From Takakia lepidozioides (lineage: Eukaryota; Streptophyta; Takakiopsida; Takakiales; Takakiaceae): a stretch of DNA of 64,000 nt. Numbering within the stretch: the first letter of the stretch is position 1; every line of letters starts with the position of its first letter. The stretch covers positions 67,084,001-67,148,000 of the forward strand of contig CM060733.1 in assembly GCA_030704615.1 (NCBI GenBank), given 5' to 3'. The notes beneath the pieces were generated by a model, which saw only the letters and a list, made by a program, of their open reading frames with translations, was not told where the DNA came from and did not search any database. Below are positions 1 through 11,424 of this stretch, piece by piece. A program made the translations under genes and the position numbers.

Positions 1-150
1 TACTCTTCTACCCCTTCCATTGGGCGGTGCCCCATTTCTACGCCTTCATGGTGGGGTTACTGTGAAAGAGGTTATTTTCTCCTCGCTATCAAGGGGCCTG
101 ATTTGTGAGATGTCGCTCCCAGGTGTTTCCCTTTAAATTTAAAAAAAATA
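1..150 (+). repeat. SINE-A, partial copy (3' part), cut by window edge
   Basis: This is the 3' body and tail of a tRNA-derived SINE that recurs at 36.6-37.1 kb. Shared blocks are the GGGCGGTGCCCCATTTCT segment, GGTTACTGTGAAAGAG, a GGGGCCTGATTTGTGAG block and the CGCTCCCAGGTGTTTCCCTT end, followed by an A/T-rich tail. The tRNA-like head lies outside the window. Family assignment comes from comparing the three copies here; no database name is claimed. Confidence 0.75.
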
Positions 151-574
151 AAATGATGAGCAACGGATAAACAACCGGATTTCGATCCTGATGAAACAAA
201 TGCTTAACGAAGGGGAAAATACGGGTTCACCTCTACCTCATTTCTAGGGCATAGATAGAGGTAGCTACATCAAACAATGAAAATTGGAAACCCACCTTAT
301 TTTGTGAAAATTGAACGGTAGAATTCGTCGCTAGTAGTGCGGAGCAACGCGAAGCCCTAGTTGCCTGTATTATAGTACAAAACATAAAAATTCCAAAGGG
401 GTGGTAAGAAAGCAGCGGGTAGTTTGGTGGTTGGATGCATTTATTATTACCACGGGGGTGTTGAGTTCAAACCTCGTGCATGGTGCGATGGAAATTGTAT
501 GTTTAAGGATTTGACTGAGGTACCATTAGGTTTTGGCATCTCCAAAAAATTTCGAAGTCCCTCAAGCGGATCTC

Positions 575-776
575 CGCTCCCCTGTTCCCAATTGCTGCTC
601 CCCTGTTCCCACATACATACCGCTCCCCTGTTCTCCTTTGCTCCCCTGTTACCGCTCCCCTGTTACTACTCCGGGCTCCCTTGTGCTATTGCTCCCCTGT
701 TTTATTGCTTCGCCGCTCCAATATCAGGGGAGCGGAGAATAGGGGAGCTGAGGAGCGGGGAGCAATAACAGGGGAG
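575..776. repeat. CTCCCCTGTT direct repeats with an inverted-repeat end
   Basis: The decamer CTCCCCTGTT occurs about six times on the plus strand between 577 and 700. Its reverse complement appears in the AGGGGAGC/AACAGGGGAG stretch at 725-776, so the block can fold into a hairpin. The open frames across it are low-complexity products of the repeat and are not annotated as genes. Confidence 0.7.
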
Positions 777-779
777 GGG

Positions 780-2617
780 GGGGGGCGCCTCAATCACCTT
801 CCAGTGTAACTTTGAAAATAAGTTACCCCAAGTTTTTGACTTCATGTGTCTTAGTCATAGATATAACTTGCCCCTAATCATAAATTGCGCTAAATCGTGA
901 ACACCTATGCCTGAAAAGCAGAGATGAATTAAATTCCATGAATTATCTTCCTAATTTTGAAGTTGCTGAGGCTTTTTAGTTGAGAACTTGTAGCTAACCT
1001 ATGGTAAATCTGGCTTTAAGCAATGTATTGGGATTCCAATGGGTATGAAAGGGGAAAGCCCGCTCATGAAATATGAAAAACACACAAAGATCAGATAAGA
1101 AAAACAGAAAACATATAGACTCAAACTTACACAACTCTAGGATGCAATGTCATTGAAGGCAATGAAGCCCTTAGCAAGAAATTACGTAGGAGGATAGCAA
1201 AGAGCACATATAGCCTGAAAGTGCGGACCACCTAGTAGGTGTTTCTTCTCAATCAACCACACTCCCAAGATCACAAACCATGAGAATCCCCCCACCAGAT
1301 ATCTTGCAAGAGCGAGTAGATTGCGAATAAACCAGCACTGGACAAGGTCATCCCAAGTAAACTGACATGTACAAATTCACTGGTGAAAGTACCTTCAACT
1401 GCATATAGGTCCCTCAACTCACAGGAAAGGCAATATTGCAGCACAAATAATCCCACACGAATGGCCCAAGCGGTCTGCGGTCTTCATAGCAACTCAATGG
1501 TGCACTTTTCAATGTTTCAATGTATCAAAAGTGATGAAAACTGTACAAGCAATGGCTGCACAGATGGCATGTTACTCATTGAAAACATAACATATGTTGG
1601 TGAATTGCTGAGAGTTGCCTCAATGCATAAATACATCTATAGGCTGTAGGAACACTGGAACTCTGCATCTTCTCCACTTTCTTCATTGGCATCAGTGAAG
1701 CAGCCTTGGAATTTTTACCGAAGATTGCCTTCAAAATTGAGAACACAACATAGTGGAATAACCCATGCTACACAGGATGGTATGAGGAAGGAGGGAGCAA
1801 GGGAGGATCCATCGCATGTCATTCCGACCATCAACTTTCCAAATTAGGAACACTGCAGATCCAAGTGCAGATTATATAGAAAATGGCTACCAATTCCATG
1901 GGATAAGGAAGAATATGCATAAACCATTTCTCAGATGCAGTTCTGTACTGCACTCCACACTGCCAGGACTCTGCACAATCGTCAAACTGCAGCCACATTC
2001 TGAATAGCACCCATTCACACTGGTGAAATAATTATACGAAATAATAAAAACGTAAGCATGTAATTGAGTGGGCTCCAGACCTGAATGCCAGATTGCTCTT
2101 TTTTGCCACAATCACACCATCTCCATCCCATTTCATATCTGAAGTTAGAGTTAAGACATCCCCCTCATAGCAGCTCAAACCAGCCAACTGACTGGACAAG
2201 AGTAAAAACAGCTCTCACCATCTACTAACTTGGGGTAAGAACCAGGGTGGTACTGGTCTCCACAGAGTGCCATGCCCCTTGCCTCCAACCCTTCAACAGT
2301 AACCTCTGTCATTGCGCAAATCAGTGCCTAGATTTTCAGCCCATAGACACCACTATCATACATTTTCGCCAGCCAGTCAAAACCAAATGTTCATTCATCA
2401 AAACTCCTGGGGGCAGCACCCATTATGGTCCAGAAAAATACCTACAATCTTACTCTTGAATTTACCGGTTTGCAAAGGAGCGTTTGAATGAGCACAGCAA
2501 ATGGACACGAGTATGATGGCGACTGGATAGAAGAACCCTTAAAAGAGAATTACATTCTACTCTTCCCTCGGACATTATATATTACCGTCTGCTTAGAAAA
2601 TGCACTGAATCAGCTAA
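780..2617. other. Intergenic DNA, no gene recognised
   Basis: I see no open frame longer than about 90 codons with recognisable protein character on either strand. The part nearest 2617 should include the 3' untranslated region of the GOST gene, which is transcribed leftward, but I could not place a polyadenylation site. Confidence 0.5.
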
Positions 2618-4210
2618 TTAGTCTCGCTTGTCCTCCTCGGGTTCATCCTCCAGACTGAACACATCAGTGCTGAAGGGTTTTCTCTCTTTTGCATCAGGCT
2701 TGGCACTACTTGTCTCAGGGTCAACTGTTGTGCTTGCCTTCCCTGAAACTCCCGATGTTAAAGCTATAGCCTCATCCTCATCAAAATCCTCCCCAACCTC
2801 TTCTGAATAGGCATACCGTGTTGAGTTCTGGGATGGTGCCCATAGGACGCAGATAATAACCAGCAGCACAAATGAGAGCATATACCAGAAGGCTTGAATT
2901 ATCCACCAGCTTTGCCAGCGCTCATTGTATGGATCCGTTGCTGTAAAATACAACTCGTAGCCAATCCATGGTACAGATACGATAACGGCTACTGCAAGTG
3001 AATTCGTAAACTTCCTGTAGAGTTCCAGTTTTGCAAACCTTCTTCTTGCCTGCAACTTCTCTAGCGTTTTTGACAAGGAAGTGAAGATCCAGAGGATGAA
3101 AAAGGCATCCAACATCGCGACTGGCAGAATGAAGAACACTCTTCCTTTACCTGGAGGGTCATTGATGGCCCCCACATGTTCCACCACATCCAATGACTCC
3201 GCTGCCAAGAAATATGTAGCCCCAAGTAAGACCACCTTTGAAGTGAGACCACCAAGAGTGGGCCGTACCACACCATACCCCATTGAGACCACCAAAATCA
3301 GGAGGCGTGAAACTGTTTTCTTCACTGCCCCAAGGGTTACAGCCCACATTGTTATACCCATTGGTCGTCTTCCTTTAGCATTGAAATTGGTGTACTCAAA
3401 ATACCACAATGCCATCTCTGACATTCCCAGGGCAATGACAGCGGTGATCCAGTTCTGGAGCTGCAGGATATCTTTCCAGAATCGCACATACTGGAGAAAC
3501 CAGAGTAACCCAAGCAACATGTAAGCCAGTGACATGAACGCATAAAACGTCATGTACGGTGCCATCCTGCCAGGCAGGTATCCCATAGGGTTCTTCCAAG
3601 TGGTGATCCCATCAATAACCAGCCCATCCAGTCGTGGGTCGCACGCCACAAACATGAGAGTATACATACCTGTCTTGTTAATGGGGACAGTTTCCAGTGC
3701 AATTGAGGTCAATGTGCTACTCCCTTCAAATTTGGCTGGTATAGAAACGGGACCATCAGGGTCTGAGGAATTGAACCTTTTTATGACTTCTCCTTCAGTG
3801 CAACCTGTCTGAATAGCCAAATCTCGGGTGCAGCAGAGAGTAAAGACACCATAGTTGACACCATGGTCTCCAATTTTCTTCTGGTCGTTAACCTCCATGA
3901 CGATGGCTTCAACAATCCCGCCCATATCCACCTCAGAATCACTGGCGGCTGATTTTACAGTTCTTGTAAACGTAATCTGCTTTTCACTAGAGAACTTGAT
4001 GTAAGATCTACCATCAGCTATACCGGAGCCTTTCAAGTGGGCCGATGAGGCATATAAACCCTCATTCCCTCCCCAGTATATAAATGCATTACCCAGGCTG
4101 TCAAAGGGAGCGTTTTTGTAGGTATGCACAGACGCTTTCGCTTTGGGGAGGCCGATAATCCCCCATAGACATACTAAACCCAGGACAGCTGCGATTATCC
4201 GACGTGCCAT
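2618..4210 (-). CDS. GOST-family seven-transmembrane protein (GPR107/TMEM87-like, lung 7TM family)
   Basis: The product is a secretory-pathway membrane protein of the family annotated in plants as lung seven-transmembrane receptor or candidate GPCR (CAND) proteins. Known members have a luminal GOLD-like domain followed by seven helices and reside in Golgi or endosomes. From the Met codon at 4210 the protein is 530 aa and opens with a clean signal peptide (IIAAVLGLVCLWGII) followed by the family hallmark NAFIYWGGNEGLYAS. Seven hydrophobic segments run from about residue 218 to 458. The cytoplasmic tail is acidic (EDFDEDEAIAL, EDEPEEDKRD). The frame is also open to an ATG at 4303, adding 31 residues; the inner Met is preferred because it places the signal peptide first. 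The gene has no introns. A repeat module starts about 870 bp upstream. Family assignment is firm; any receptor function is not. Confidence 0.9.
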   Translation of the reverse strand: MARRIIAAVLGLVCLWGIIGLPKAKASVHTYKNAPFDSLGNAFIYWGGNEGLYASSAHLKGSGIADGRSYIKFSSEKQITFTRTVKSAASDSEVDMGGIVEAIVMEVNDQKKIGDHGVNYGVFTLCCTRDLAIQTGCTEGEVIKRFNSSDPDGPVSIPAKFEGSSTLTSIALETVPINKTGMYTLMFVACDPRLDGLVIDGITTWKNPMGYLPGRMAPYMTFYAFMSLAYMLLGLLWFLQYVRFWKDILQLQNWITAVIALGMSEMALWYFEYTNFNAKGRRPMGITMWAVTLGAVKKTVSRLLILVVSMGYGVVRPTLGGLTSKVVLLGATYFLAAESLDVVEHVGAINDPPGKGRVFFILPVAMLDAFFILWIFTSLSKTLEKLQARRRFAKLELYRKFTNSLAVAVIVSVPWIGYELYFTATDPYNERWQSWWIIQAFWYMLSFVLLVIICVLWAPSQNSTRYAYSEEVGEDFDEDEAIALTSGVSGKASTTVDPETSSAKPDAKERKPFSTDVFSLEDEPEEDKRD

Positions 4211-5080
4211 AGCCTCTTTCTGCTGCAAGAGGTAATTAACACCCAAATCCTTAGCAGACACACTTAAGCTACAAAACAAGATACATACTTCGCTACATGC
4301 CATTCAACGATGGAGTTCGTGGAAAAATCCATCTGCCTACACGATTGGAAAGATCCATTTGCTTGCCCTCATATCAGAAACGTTTTGCTATTTCCTGCTA
4401 GGATTTTATTCCAAGGTGATAGCACTTAGATGCTTCCGCTACTCAGAAATACTTCACGATTCCGCTTACCTTTGCCTCCAATAAGAAAATCCTTCAAAGG
4501 AAACACGCTTCAGATCCTTCTCGACACCAGGTTGGGAGCCAAAGACATGAAAGCAACGAGACCAAGCAAACGCATCTTAGATTTGAAACCTATTTCCCAT
4601 GCACAAACGCCAAAAACAGGACCAAACACGCAAAACAAACCTGAGGTAAACCCTAGGATATCGGCCGTGAAGCGCTCTCAAGCTTCTAACTCTCCTTCGA
4701 ACCGGCCGGACAGACGGAGCAAATTTCCATAGCGTCTACTTGGCAAATCCAAGCATTTCGCACGGTCCCAAAATCTACCTGTCTGGCTGCGCCATCGCTT
4801 GTCTCACACACTTGACCAACGCAACCTAGCCACGCGCATACCTTTGCTACCCCGGTTCTGTCTCCTTCCTTTGGTTTTCTACAGTATTTCCTTAGCTTCT
4901 CATTGTTTGATAATTGGGACTTGAAAGAGGGCACGTGTGGTTGTGGCGGGGCCCGCGGGTGACACAAGGGGTCCCGCAACCCCTACCCGGCAGGGCCAGT
5001 CTGCTCGGGTGAGCCGTCCCCGGGCGCACGCAAGGGAAGCAAGAGGGGGAGCGAGTATGTTGGGCCACAAAACACCTGAA
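4211..5080. promoter_or_regulatory. 5' flank of the GOST gene
   Basis: This stretch should hold the promoter and 5' leader of the leftward GOST gene. I find no convincing TATA box or other named element. A short GA repeat, (GA)n at about 5299-5320, lies further upstream inside the dispersed module. The role is inferred from position only. Confidence 0.3.
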
Positions 5081-5745
5081 ATTCTAGCGATGACCGAAGG
5101 TCGAGAGCTAGTTTAGCGTAGAGCAGGAATAGGGTGCCATAGTGCCACATCATTTCGTAGCCATCTGTTGTCGCCACGTTTCGTACGTCGTCAATTTCTT
5201 TTTATATGCCCGGATTGCCCGAAAAATCCGAAAATAACTTCTTGAACGGTACTTCGTTGAGACTGACCCTTTTCCTCCCTGCTTCTGTTTGATGTTCAAA
5301 AGAGAGAGAGAGAGAGAGAGCGCAATGGCTACATAGGTTGATAAGGCCTGACATTTAGAACAGGTTTAGATAGGTTTGCAAGCGGGGTTGCTTCAGGATT
5401 ATTGCTGGCTGGTGCTGGAGTCCAATGTGGGCTATTGGCTCCTGTTAGTACCATGATTTGGTATTCTTCATGATGTTTACAAGGTTCTTGCGAGAGTCAG
5501 CTTGGTCTTGCCAGGCCGTGTTTCAATCTCTACCTGCTTAGCTGCACCGTGATGGTTCTCACAGACCGATCCGACATTACCTGACTACGGACACAAGCAG
5601 CACACACAAGAGGTCCTTTTGGGTTGATGGTCTCCATGGGTCATGACACAACGTCAAGGACAATGTGGTGAGGGCACCTTCTTCTTCGACCTATTTCAGC
5701 CTGTTTTGCGCTCTCATCAGACTCGGCCCGGAATTTGCATATTGA
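5081..5745 (+). repeat. Dispersed upstream module, copy 1
   Basis: The left part (5081-5200) begins TTCTAGCGATGACCGAAGG and matches 24,521-24,640, with shared words such as GTTTAGCGTAGAGCAGG and GGGTGCCATAGTGCCACATC. The right part (5411-5745) matches blocks at 24,850-25,135, 31,420-31,725 and 43,375-43,552 (minus). Shared words there include TTACCTGACTAC, CACACAAGAGGTCC, GGGTCATGACACAA and CTTCTTCTTCGACCTATTTCAG. It lies head-to-head with the GOST gene. In the copies at 31.4 and 43.4 kb the right end leads into PPR sequence, so it probably derives from the 5' region of a PPR gene family. Confidence 0.8.
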
Positions 5746-5868
5746 ATATGGTGTCTGCATCCAAGTTGTAGTCTTTCATTTGCCATATGTTGTAGTGGAT
5801 CTGTGGTGGTTTGGAATGAATCTGACAAGTTAGTGCCGATGTGGCAGTATGAGAGTATCCAAAAACAG

Positions 5869-5945
5869 ATAAGAGAGACGAGGAGAAGCTTTGGAATGAA
5901 CACTTCTCCGACGCCAGTCAATTGTGGGACAATGGAGACAAAAAG
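5869..5945 (+). pseudogene. 77-nt exon remnant, organellar WWDNR/PDF-like motif, copy 1
   Basis: A 77-nt block is bounded by a good acceptor (CAAAAACAG) and a GT donor (AAAAAG|GTGAAT). It encodes KRDEEKLWNEHFSDASQLWD followed by NGDKK, which resembles the start of the PDF motif of plant organellar single-stranded DNA-binding (OSB) proteins (consensus W..W.DNR). The W of the first W-W pair is replaced by L here. No flanking exon of a functional gene is visible. It sits downstream of the module in plus orientation, so I infer it is a 5' exon of the PPR family that carries the module. Confidence 0.55.
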
Positions 5946-6243
5946 GTGAATGTCGGTTAGAAGCAGATGCAAGTCAGCATAGGAACTAGTCTGATAAGTA
6001 TGGTTGGGGTGTTTGCTGGAAGAATTCTAGGCTGTCATTGTATGTTGCTAGCAGCAAGACAATGATGTATGCATGATTTGTGCAGAGGCATGGATAGCTG
6101 AAGGAGCAGGGATGGAGTGTGGGTTCCCTCTTATCAGAACCGACCCTAAATTTTCATGTTGAATTCTGCAAGTTAGCTGGTTGAGTGAACCTTTGATAGT
6201 TGGAGTGACTTTGACATGATACTGCCAAAGTATCCAGAAACAG

Positions 6244-6320
6244 GTAAGAGAGACGAGGAGAAACTGTGGAAAGAATACTTTTCTGACCACAGTCAATGGT
6301 GGGACAATCGAGGCAAAAAG
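6244..6320 (+). pseudogene. 77-nt exon remnant, WWDNR motif, copy 2
   Basis: This is a tandem copy of the preceding exon 375 bp downstream, also exactly 77 nt between AG and GT. It encodes KRDEEKLWKEYFSDHSQWWD then NRGKK, an intact WWDNR motif. The surrounding ~250 bp is duplicated too (compare 5740-5995 with 6120-6390). A third, truncated copy lies at 25,249 onward. Similarity to the OSB-type PDF motif is from family knowledge; the parent gene is inferred. Confidence 0.6.
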
Positions 6321-6389
6321 GTAGACGTATGTTGGATTACAAAGAGTAGCAGACGCAATGAGCATAGGAACACTGAGTTGGGTGTTTCC

Positions 6390-8785
6390 TAGAACAATCT
6401 AGGCTGTCATTGTCACTGTCACATAGAGAATGAACTAAGATGTATCTCCGCTTAACCTCGGTAAACTTGTGGAAGTCCCTTGATGAGATCCCAGGTGCTC
6501 AATTGAGTTCACTTTGCGGCTTATCCTCAGATACATAGCAAAACAAGACTAGGGACATGACATACGCAACCAACCGAATCGTCTTTGTAAACTTGATTCA
6601 AGAAACCAGTAGACGAAACCGCTACCTGCAATCAATTTGCTCCACGAGCTGCTGGCTGGAACACCAAAGATAGATGCCGGTGGTGTCCGAGTTGAGCCTG
6701 GGGTGGAAATCTTCATCAAATCCAGTATAATGGAGCTTAGAAGAAGCACTACAAGCAGGTAGTGTAACGCAGAGTAGCTTGGGGCCTGTACGCCTTGGTC
6801 TCACTGCGAAGTGGCATGAAGAGTGCGCAGTTTGGTCATGGCGGTGATCATTGCTAAACTAGAAGTAACCAAAAACAGCCAGGGCGCCAAAAAAGGTCAC
6901 AAAATACAAGGGAAAGTCTTACATAAATAGCGAAACCCTAGAGGAGATGGTCATAACTAAAAGTAGCGAAGAACAGTCTGGAGCGGCGGAGCTTCGCCTC
7001 CCCTCCCAGTTCCTTCACATGTAGGAGGCCATATGTCTCAGCAGAGTTTGCCTCCCCTCTACACCTTCGTCTGTTCGTAGCTTTCAAATCTCTGACAAAG
7101 GATGTTTTATTGACCCCGCTTGTGAGCCGCATGTCGATGACATGCTCTTCAACTATATGGATTCTAGCCATACAATGAAGGGAACTGATGGCAATCCATG
7201 GAGAGGAGCCCGGGAGAGAACCCCCGCTTTGATGCAAATTCTGATAGAGTCTTGCAACTCGCATGGAGCTCGGGTGGTCGACCTTTCCCTCTCTACAAGT
7301 CCCTTCTCATCATGACCCCATGGCTACTCACATGTATGATAATTGAGTCCAAGTAGAAACATCCTCACTACATTTTCATTGTGTCAGGTGCCACATACCA
7401 TGCTTGCAAGGCAGGAGGAAGGAGCCTTTTTGGCATGGAGAGAGATGCCGACCTGAACTCAATAGTGTGATTGTCCCACTTCAGTCTGGCTCATCTTCGG
7501 GACACAAATAGAGGTCATCCAGTTTCTGCTTGAAGGGGATCCCGAGGACAAGGAGGTGGAAAATGACTTTTTATATAAGTAAACTTCTTCCTTGAACCAA
7601 ACTTTTCAGTCTGCATGGCTCTTTCTTCAACCACGAAGATTGGATGGTTTTTCATTCCTTGTCTTTCCTTCCAGGAAAGGCAGGTGTTCTGATACATCAC
7701 ACGGGCAAGTATTCTGGATGGAATTGACTCTCCACAACCCCACCCAACCTTTCCGCTTGCCCGTGTACGCTGAGACAATGACAGTTCGTATGTCTGGAGC
7801 TCCATCGCCCACTCCACGCAGTCCAGCCGCAGAGATTAACGACCCAATGGCTTTGAGGTTCTTGGACCTCTACGCATCCGAAGCTGGTTCTGGTTCTCCT
7901 GAAGAATAGACAGATTTTGCTTCCTTAGCCTCTCTTTGAGCATAAGAGAAACTTTTAACTCTTTCGAGCTCCATAAATTAATTTTGATTGTTGCACATTT
8001 TGCCACTGTCAAGTGCTTGCAGTGTATTGCCAACATGTTCTTGAACATTGTTCGTGTTTTTGTCCAAGGCAAGTACATGCAGTCATGTGTGTTGACGCTC
8101 CGAGTGAGACGAAACTCTTGCACTCATGTACCCTTCAAATGTTGGGATCGAGGTTTATCGCATTTTCCCATGTTCCATTCAAACTGTCCCTCGGAATATA
8201 CACAGCGGTTAAGGAAAAAACTGATGGAACCAAAGGAGTTAGACGACTTCCCAAGCAAATTGATCCACAGTTCATATTACATAATTTGCAATAACATTTA
8301 ACTTAGTGACTTCCTTCCACATGCAGTCAGGGAATACTACAAGCCTGGCCCTCATTCTTGCATTTGTGGAATGTATGCGTTTGAGCTCCCCCGCGGTGCA
8401 TCAGCACAATCAGTGCAGCTGGGGTTCTTGTAAGTGCAGCAGCATAAGCAGCGAGGGTGGGGTACTTGCATTTGCAGAATACACCTGCTTGGACAATCGT
8501 TTGAAATGGAATTTGCAATTGAAAGGATGGATCATGTTCTTTTGTTGCTGCAAATTGCTAATGGAGTAATGGAGTATTCATGAAAGTCGAGAAGGCGACC
8601 CTGCACATGTAGCACAAGGTTCAACCTTAAGACACATACGGCTACACTAGCCTGAGGAACGTGAAGGAATTCAATTGCAAGTGTGGTTACGGAAAGTTGA
8701 ATAAGAACTTCTCTGCAGTAACTGGGAACTGTATCATTGACAAATAACATGGCATGTGACCTGAGCATCTGCATACAACATACTA
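6390..8785. other. Intergenic DNA, no gene recognised
   Basis: Several frames of 60-120 codons are open here on both strands, for example 7592-7909 plus and 6938-7264 minus, but none shows a known domain, consistent codon usage or a second supporting exon. I leave them uncalled. Confidence 0.4.
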
Positions 8786-8789
8786 TCCG

Positions 8790-9024
8790 TGAAAGCAGGG
8801 CATTCACTGTGCTTCATCCATATTCATCCACATTCATGGGCATTCATCCACATTCATTCATGTAGAGTCAGTCTCATCCACATTCATTCATATTCATTCA
8901 TCCACATTCGCACCCTGAACTCCGCACTCCTTGAGCTGAAAAAAAAAGTACTACTACCCTTTGTGCCAAATCACCATCCCGCGGTAATAGGCACCATGTG
9001 CGAGTTCTGCCCGCGGTTATAGGT
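8790..9024 (+). repeat. Terminal-type module 1: ATTCATCC array then CCGCGG(T)TATAGG motifs
   Basis: From 8790 to 8930 there are about ten spaced copies of (C)ATTCATCCA/CATTCATT. About 50 bp later follow CCCGCGGTAATAGGCACC (8983) and CCGCGGTTATAGGT (9011-9024). The same order occurs inverted at 11,425-11,600 and again on the plus strand at 13,385-13,560. The layout resembles subterminal repeats of a transposon end. Confidence 0.6.
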
Positions 9025-10560
9025 CTGTTCGTGTCAGTTTGACCAGTGCCACGTGAACATAGTTGCTAACGTGGCCAGTGTGAGCCTAGCTGTGCTCACA
9101 CGCTCACACGGCCAGGCTCACGTCCTAGCATTCCTAGCCGACACCTAGGGCAAAGACCACCTCCTCAACACCAAGAGGTCTAACTTGTGAATTTTCTGGC
9201 ATGACCATCTCCCCGCTGCGTGGGAGTCCGCTTGCACTAGACGTCGAAGACGGTGATGTGAATTGGAAGCACCTCAAGTCTCGCCCAAGCAAAAGCAAAG
9301 TTCACTTAGATTTTGGAGTGTAGTCCTCAATAGGCTTCTGGGTTACCACTCTTTTTTTCTTAAGCTGTGTTTTTTCCTATCTAAACACCTTGTGATGGGA
9401 TATGCTTAGACCTTGCCCTTTCAGTTGTTTTTACTGGGAACTTGCCGCCCTCACGGCCTTCTTGTGACCTTTGGTTACAGGGTTATATCCCCTTTGTTTG
9501 CCTTCATGGCCTTCTCAGGGGTTTTTTTTTAGTCCTATTTGCCTTTAATTTGATAAGTTGGGCCTCTGTCCCCATAAGAAGAAGAAAAGAGAAAAAAAGA
9601 ACTGGCTAGTGGAAAGTTGTTTGCTGTGAGCTTTCTCGGGGGAGGTGAGTACACAAACCAAAACTGTACCAAGAAGCATGTAAGACATGTCAATCTGCCT
9701 TCTCAGAGGTAATGCTTATGATGCACCAATGGATTCGCAGAAAGATAACGGTCTCTACAAACACAACAACTTCTTCCAAGGTGAGGTGGCACGAAAGGAT
9801 AATGACCCGATGTGTACAGTCTGCCCTAGATAAATGTTACCTCTATAAACGTTAACTACCATAAATGTTAAGAAAATTTTACTCCCCTACTTGTGCACAC
9901 TAGCAAGTGTTAAGTGTTATCTGTTAACAATTGTTTACTCCCCTCTTTGTTAATTTGCCCTCAATAAATGTTAAGTGCACCATAAAGGCTTTAGCGAACA
10001 GGAGATATGCTCCATAATTATAAATTCCAAACTAGATTAGATTATGATAAGATTACATCCTAAAACATAACCAATCAGAAGACTAGAAAGTAAGCGGGGG
10101 GTAATACTAAAGTGATCATATCATAAGCGAATAAGTTACCTTGATACAATGAGTGTATGTTTGTATGTTCTACATTTCGACACTTGACATGGAGGTTGTG
10201 TTTGAGAGACCAGACCACATATGTGGTAATTGCACTTGTGTTAGATGGTAGCATTCAAAGATGCCAAAAAAATGGCCATAGCTACAATTTCTCAATGTTT
10301 TGAACAAAGGCCTTATGACGTTATGAAACTTATTTTAGCCATGAAACGCCTAGAGAAAGAACTCGATGATATGCATATTAGACATACTCATCAGACAACA
10401 ATCGGTTCATATTTCCTACCCATAACTGAATGACTCCATATATTACACTTTGTTTCATAAGTGTTAATTTCATAAATCTTATATTTGTTAAATGTTACCT
10501 TCTGTAAATGTTAGTGTGTTACAATTAACCTCTAACGAGAAAAAAGATTGATCTCGGGCG
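9025..10560. other. Non-coding interior between the inverted modules
   Basis: No gene is recognised. The stretch 9825-10,530 is A/T-rich with repeated AAATGTTA/TAAGTGTTA words. A small inverted repeat of GTGTGAGC/GCTCACAC character lies at about 9070-9125. A 62-codon frame at 10,245-10,433 has no family I know. Confidence 0.4.
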
Positions 10561-10589
10561 ATGGCGGTAGGGTCTCACTACTACGTTTG

Positions 10590-11350
10590 GGGGGGGGGGG
10601 GGGGGGGGGGTAGCGATGCCCAGCGACTTCCACACGCCGCGTGTAGCGACGGAAATACATTACAGCGCCCGGGGCGCGCCGGGGCAAATTGCGACGTCGG
10701 GAAGTTTCCCCCACGTCGGTCCGACGTCGCTCCCGGAACGTCGCAGATTAGCGACCTAGGGAAATTGCTAATCCCCCGGGCCCCCCTGGCCACGACCAGC
10801 GACGGCGGAATGTCACCACCCCTCCGGGCAGTTGCAATTGCGACTCCCGGGAGTCGCCACTAAGGGCAAGGAGGGGGGGTCCACCCCTCCCCCTGCATCG
10901 CGGGGCAGTCGCAAGGACGTCGCCCATCCCCAGAAATAGCCACGCGCCGGCGTCGCCGGCACGTCGCACCCTGGGACATTGAAGCCCCCGCTCTGCGACG
11001 CATGGACATCGCAAATGGGGTCTATTTAGCCTAAGGGACTGGCGATGCCCGGGAATCGCAATGACGTCGCTGCCACTTGCGGGCATCAATAGTCAACCAT
11101 GGGTAGGGAGGTTCCCTGGCGATGCCCGAGAATCGCATGGATGTCGCAGCCCCCCGGGGACGTCGCTAGCTCCAGGGGAGGGCACATTCTTATGCGACTC
11201 CCGAGAGTCGCACCAACGTCGCAGCCCCTGGGCAGCGTCACTAGCTCTACGATGGGGTGGTTCTGTTGCGACGCCCAAGAATCACTAGAGCGTCACTTGT
11301 CGCCTCGAGATGTCGCAAAGGCGTCGTTGGGGGGAGTGGGTGGGGGGGAT
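10590..11350. repeat. GC-rich hairpin array, ~75-bp period
   Basis: An 18-bp palindrome, GCGACTCCCGGGAGTCGC, is perfect at 10,840-10,857. Variants lie at 11,042, 11,119, 11,194 and 11,268, so the last four are spaced 77, 75 and 74 bp. Each is followed by an ACGTCGC-type word and a GC-rich spacer. A 20-bp G run lies at about 10,591. Long open frames across the array on both strands come from its base composition and are not genes. Confidence 0.75.
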
Positions 11351-11424
11351 TTCTAAAGCATGAGTAGAATCCGTGAGCAGAAAATTCCGTGAGCAGATTT
11401 ATGCTCACGCTTCAAGATCTGCTC

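Noticed and set aside
8789-9022. His/Ile/Ser-rich frame of 77 codons
   Set aside because: It is the translation of the ATTCATCC repeat array.
10561-11356. Several overlapping frames of 60-113 codons on both strands
   Set aside because: The GC-rich hairpin array has few stop codons in any frame. The products are low-complexity and unlike any protein family.
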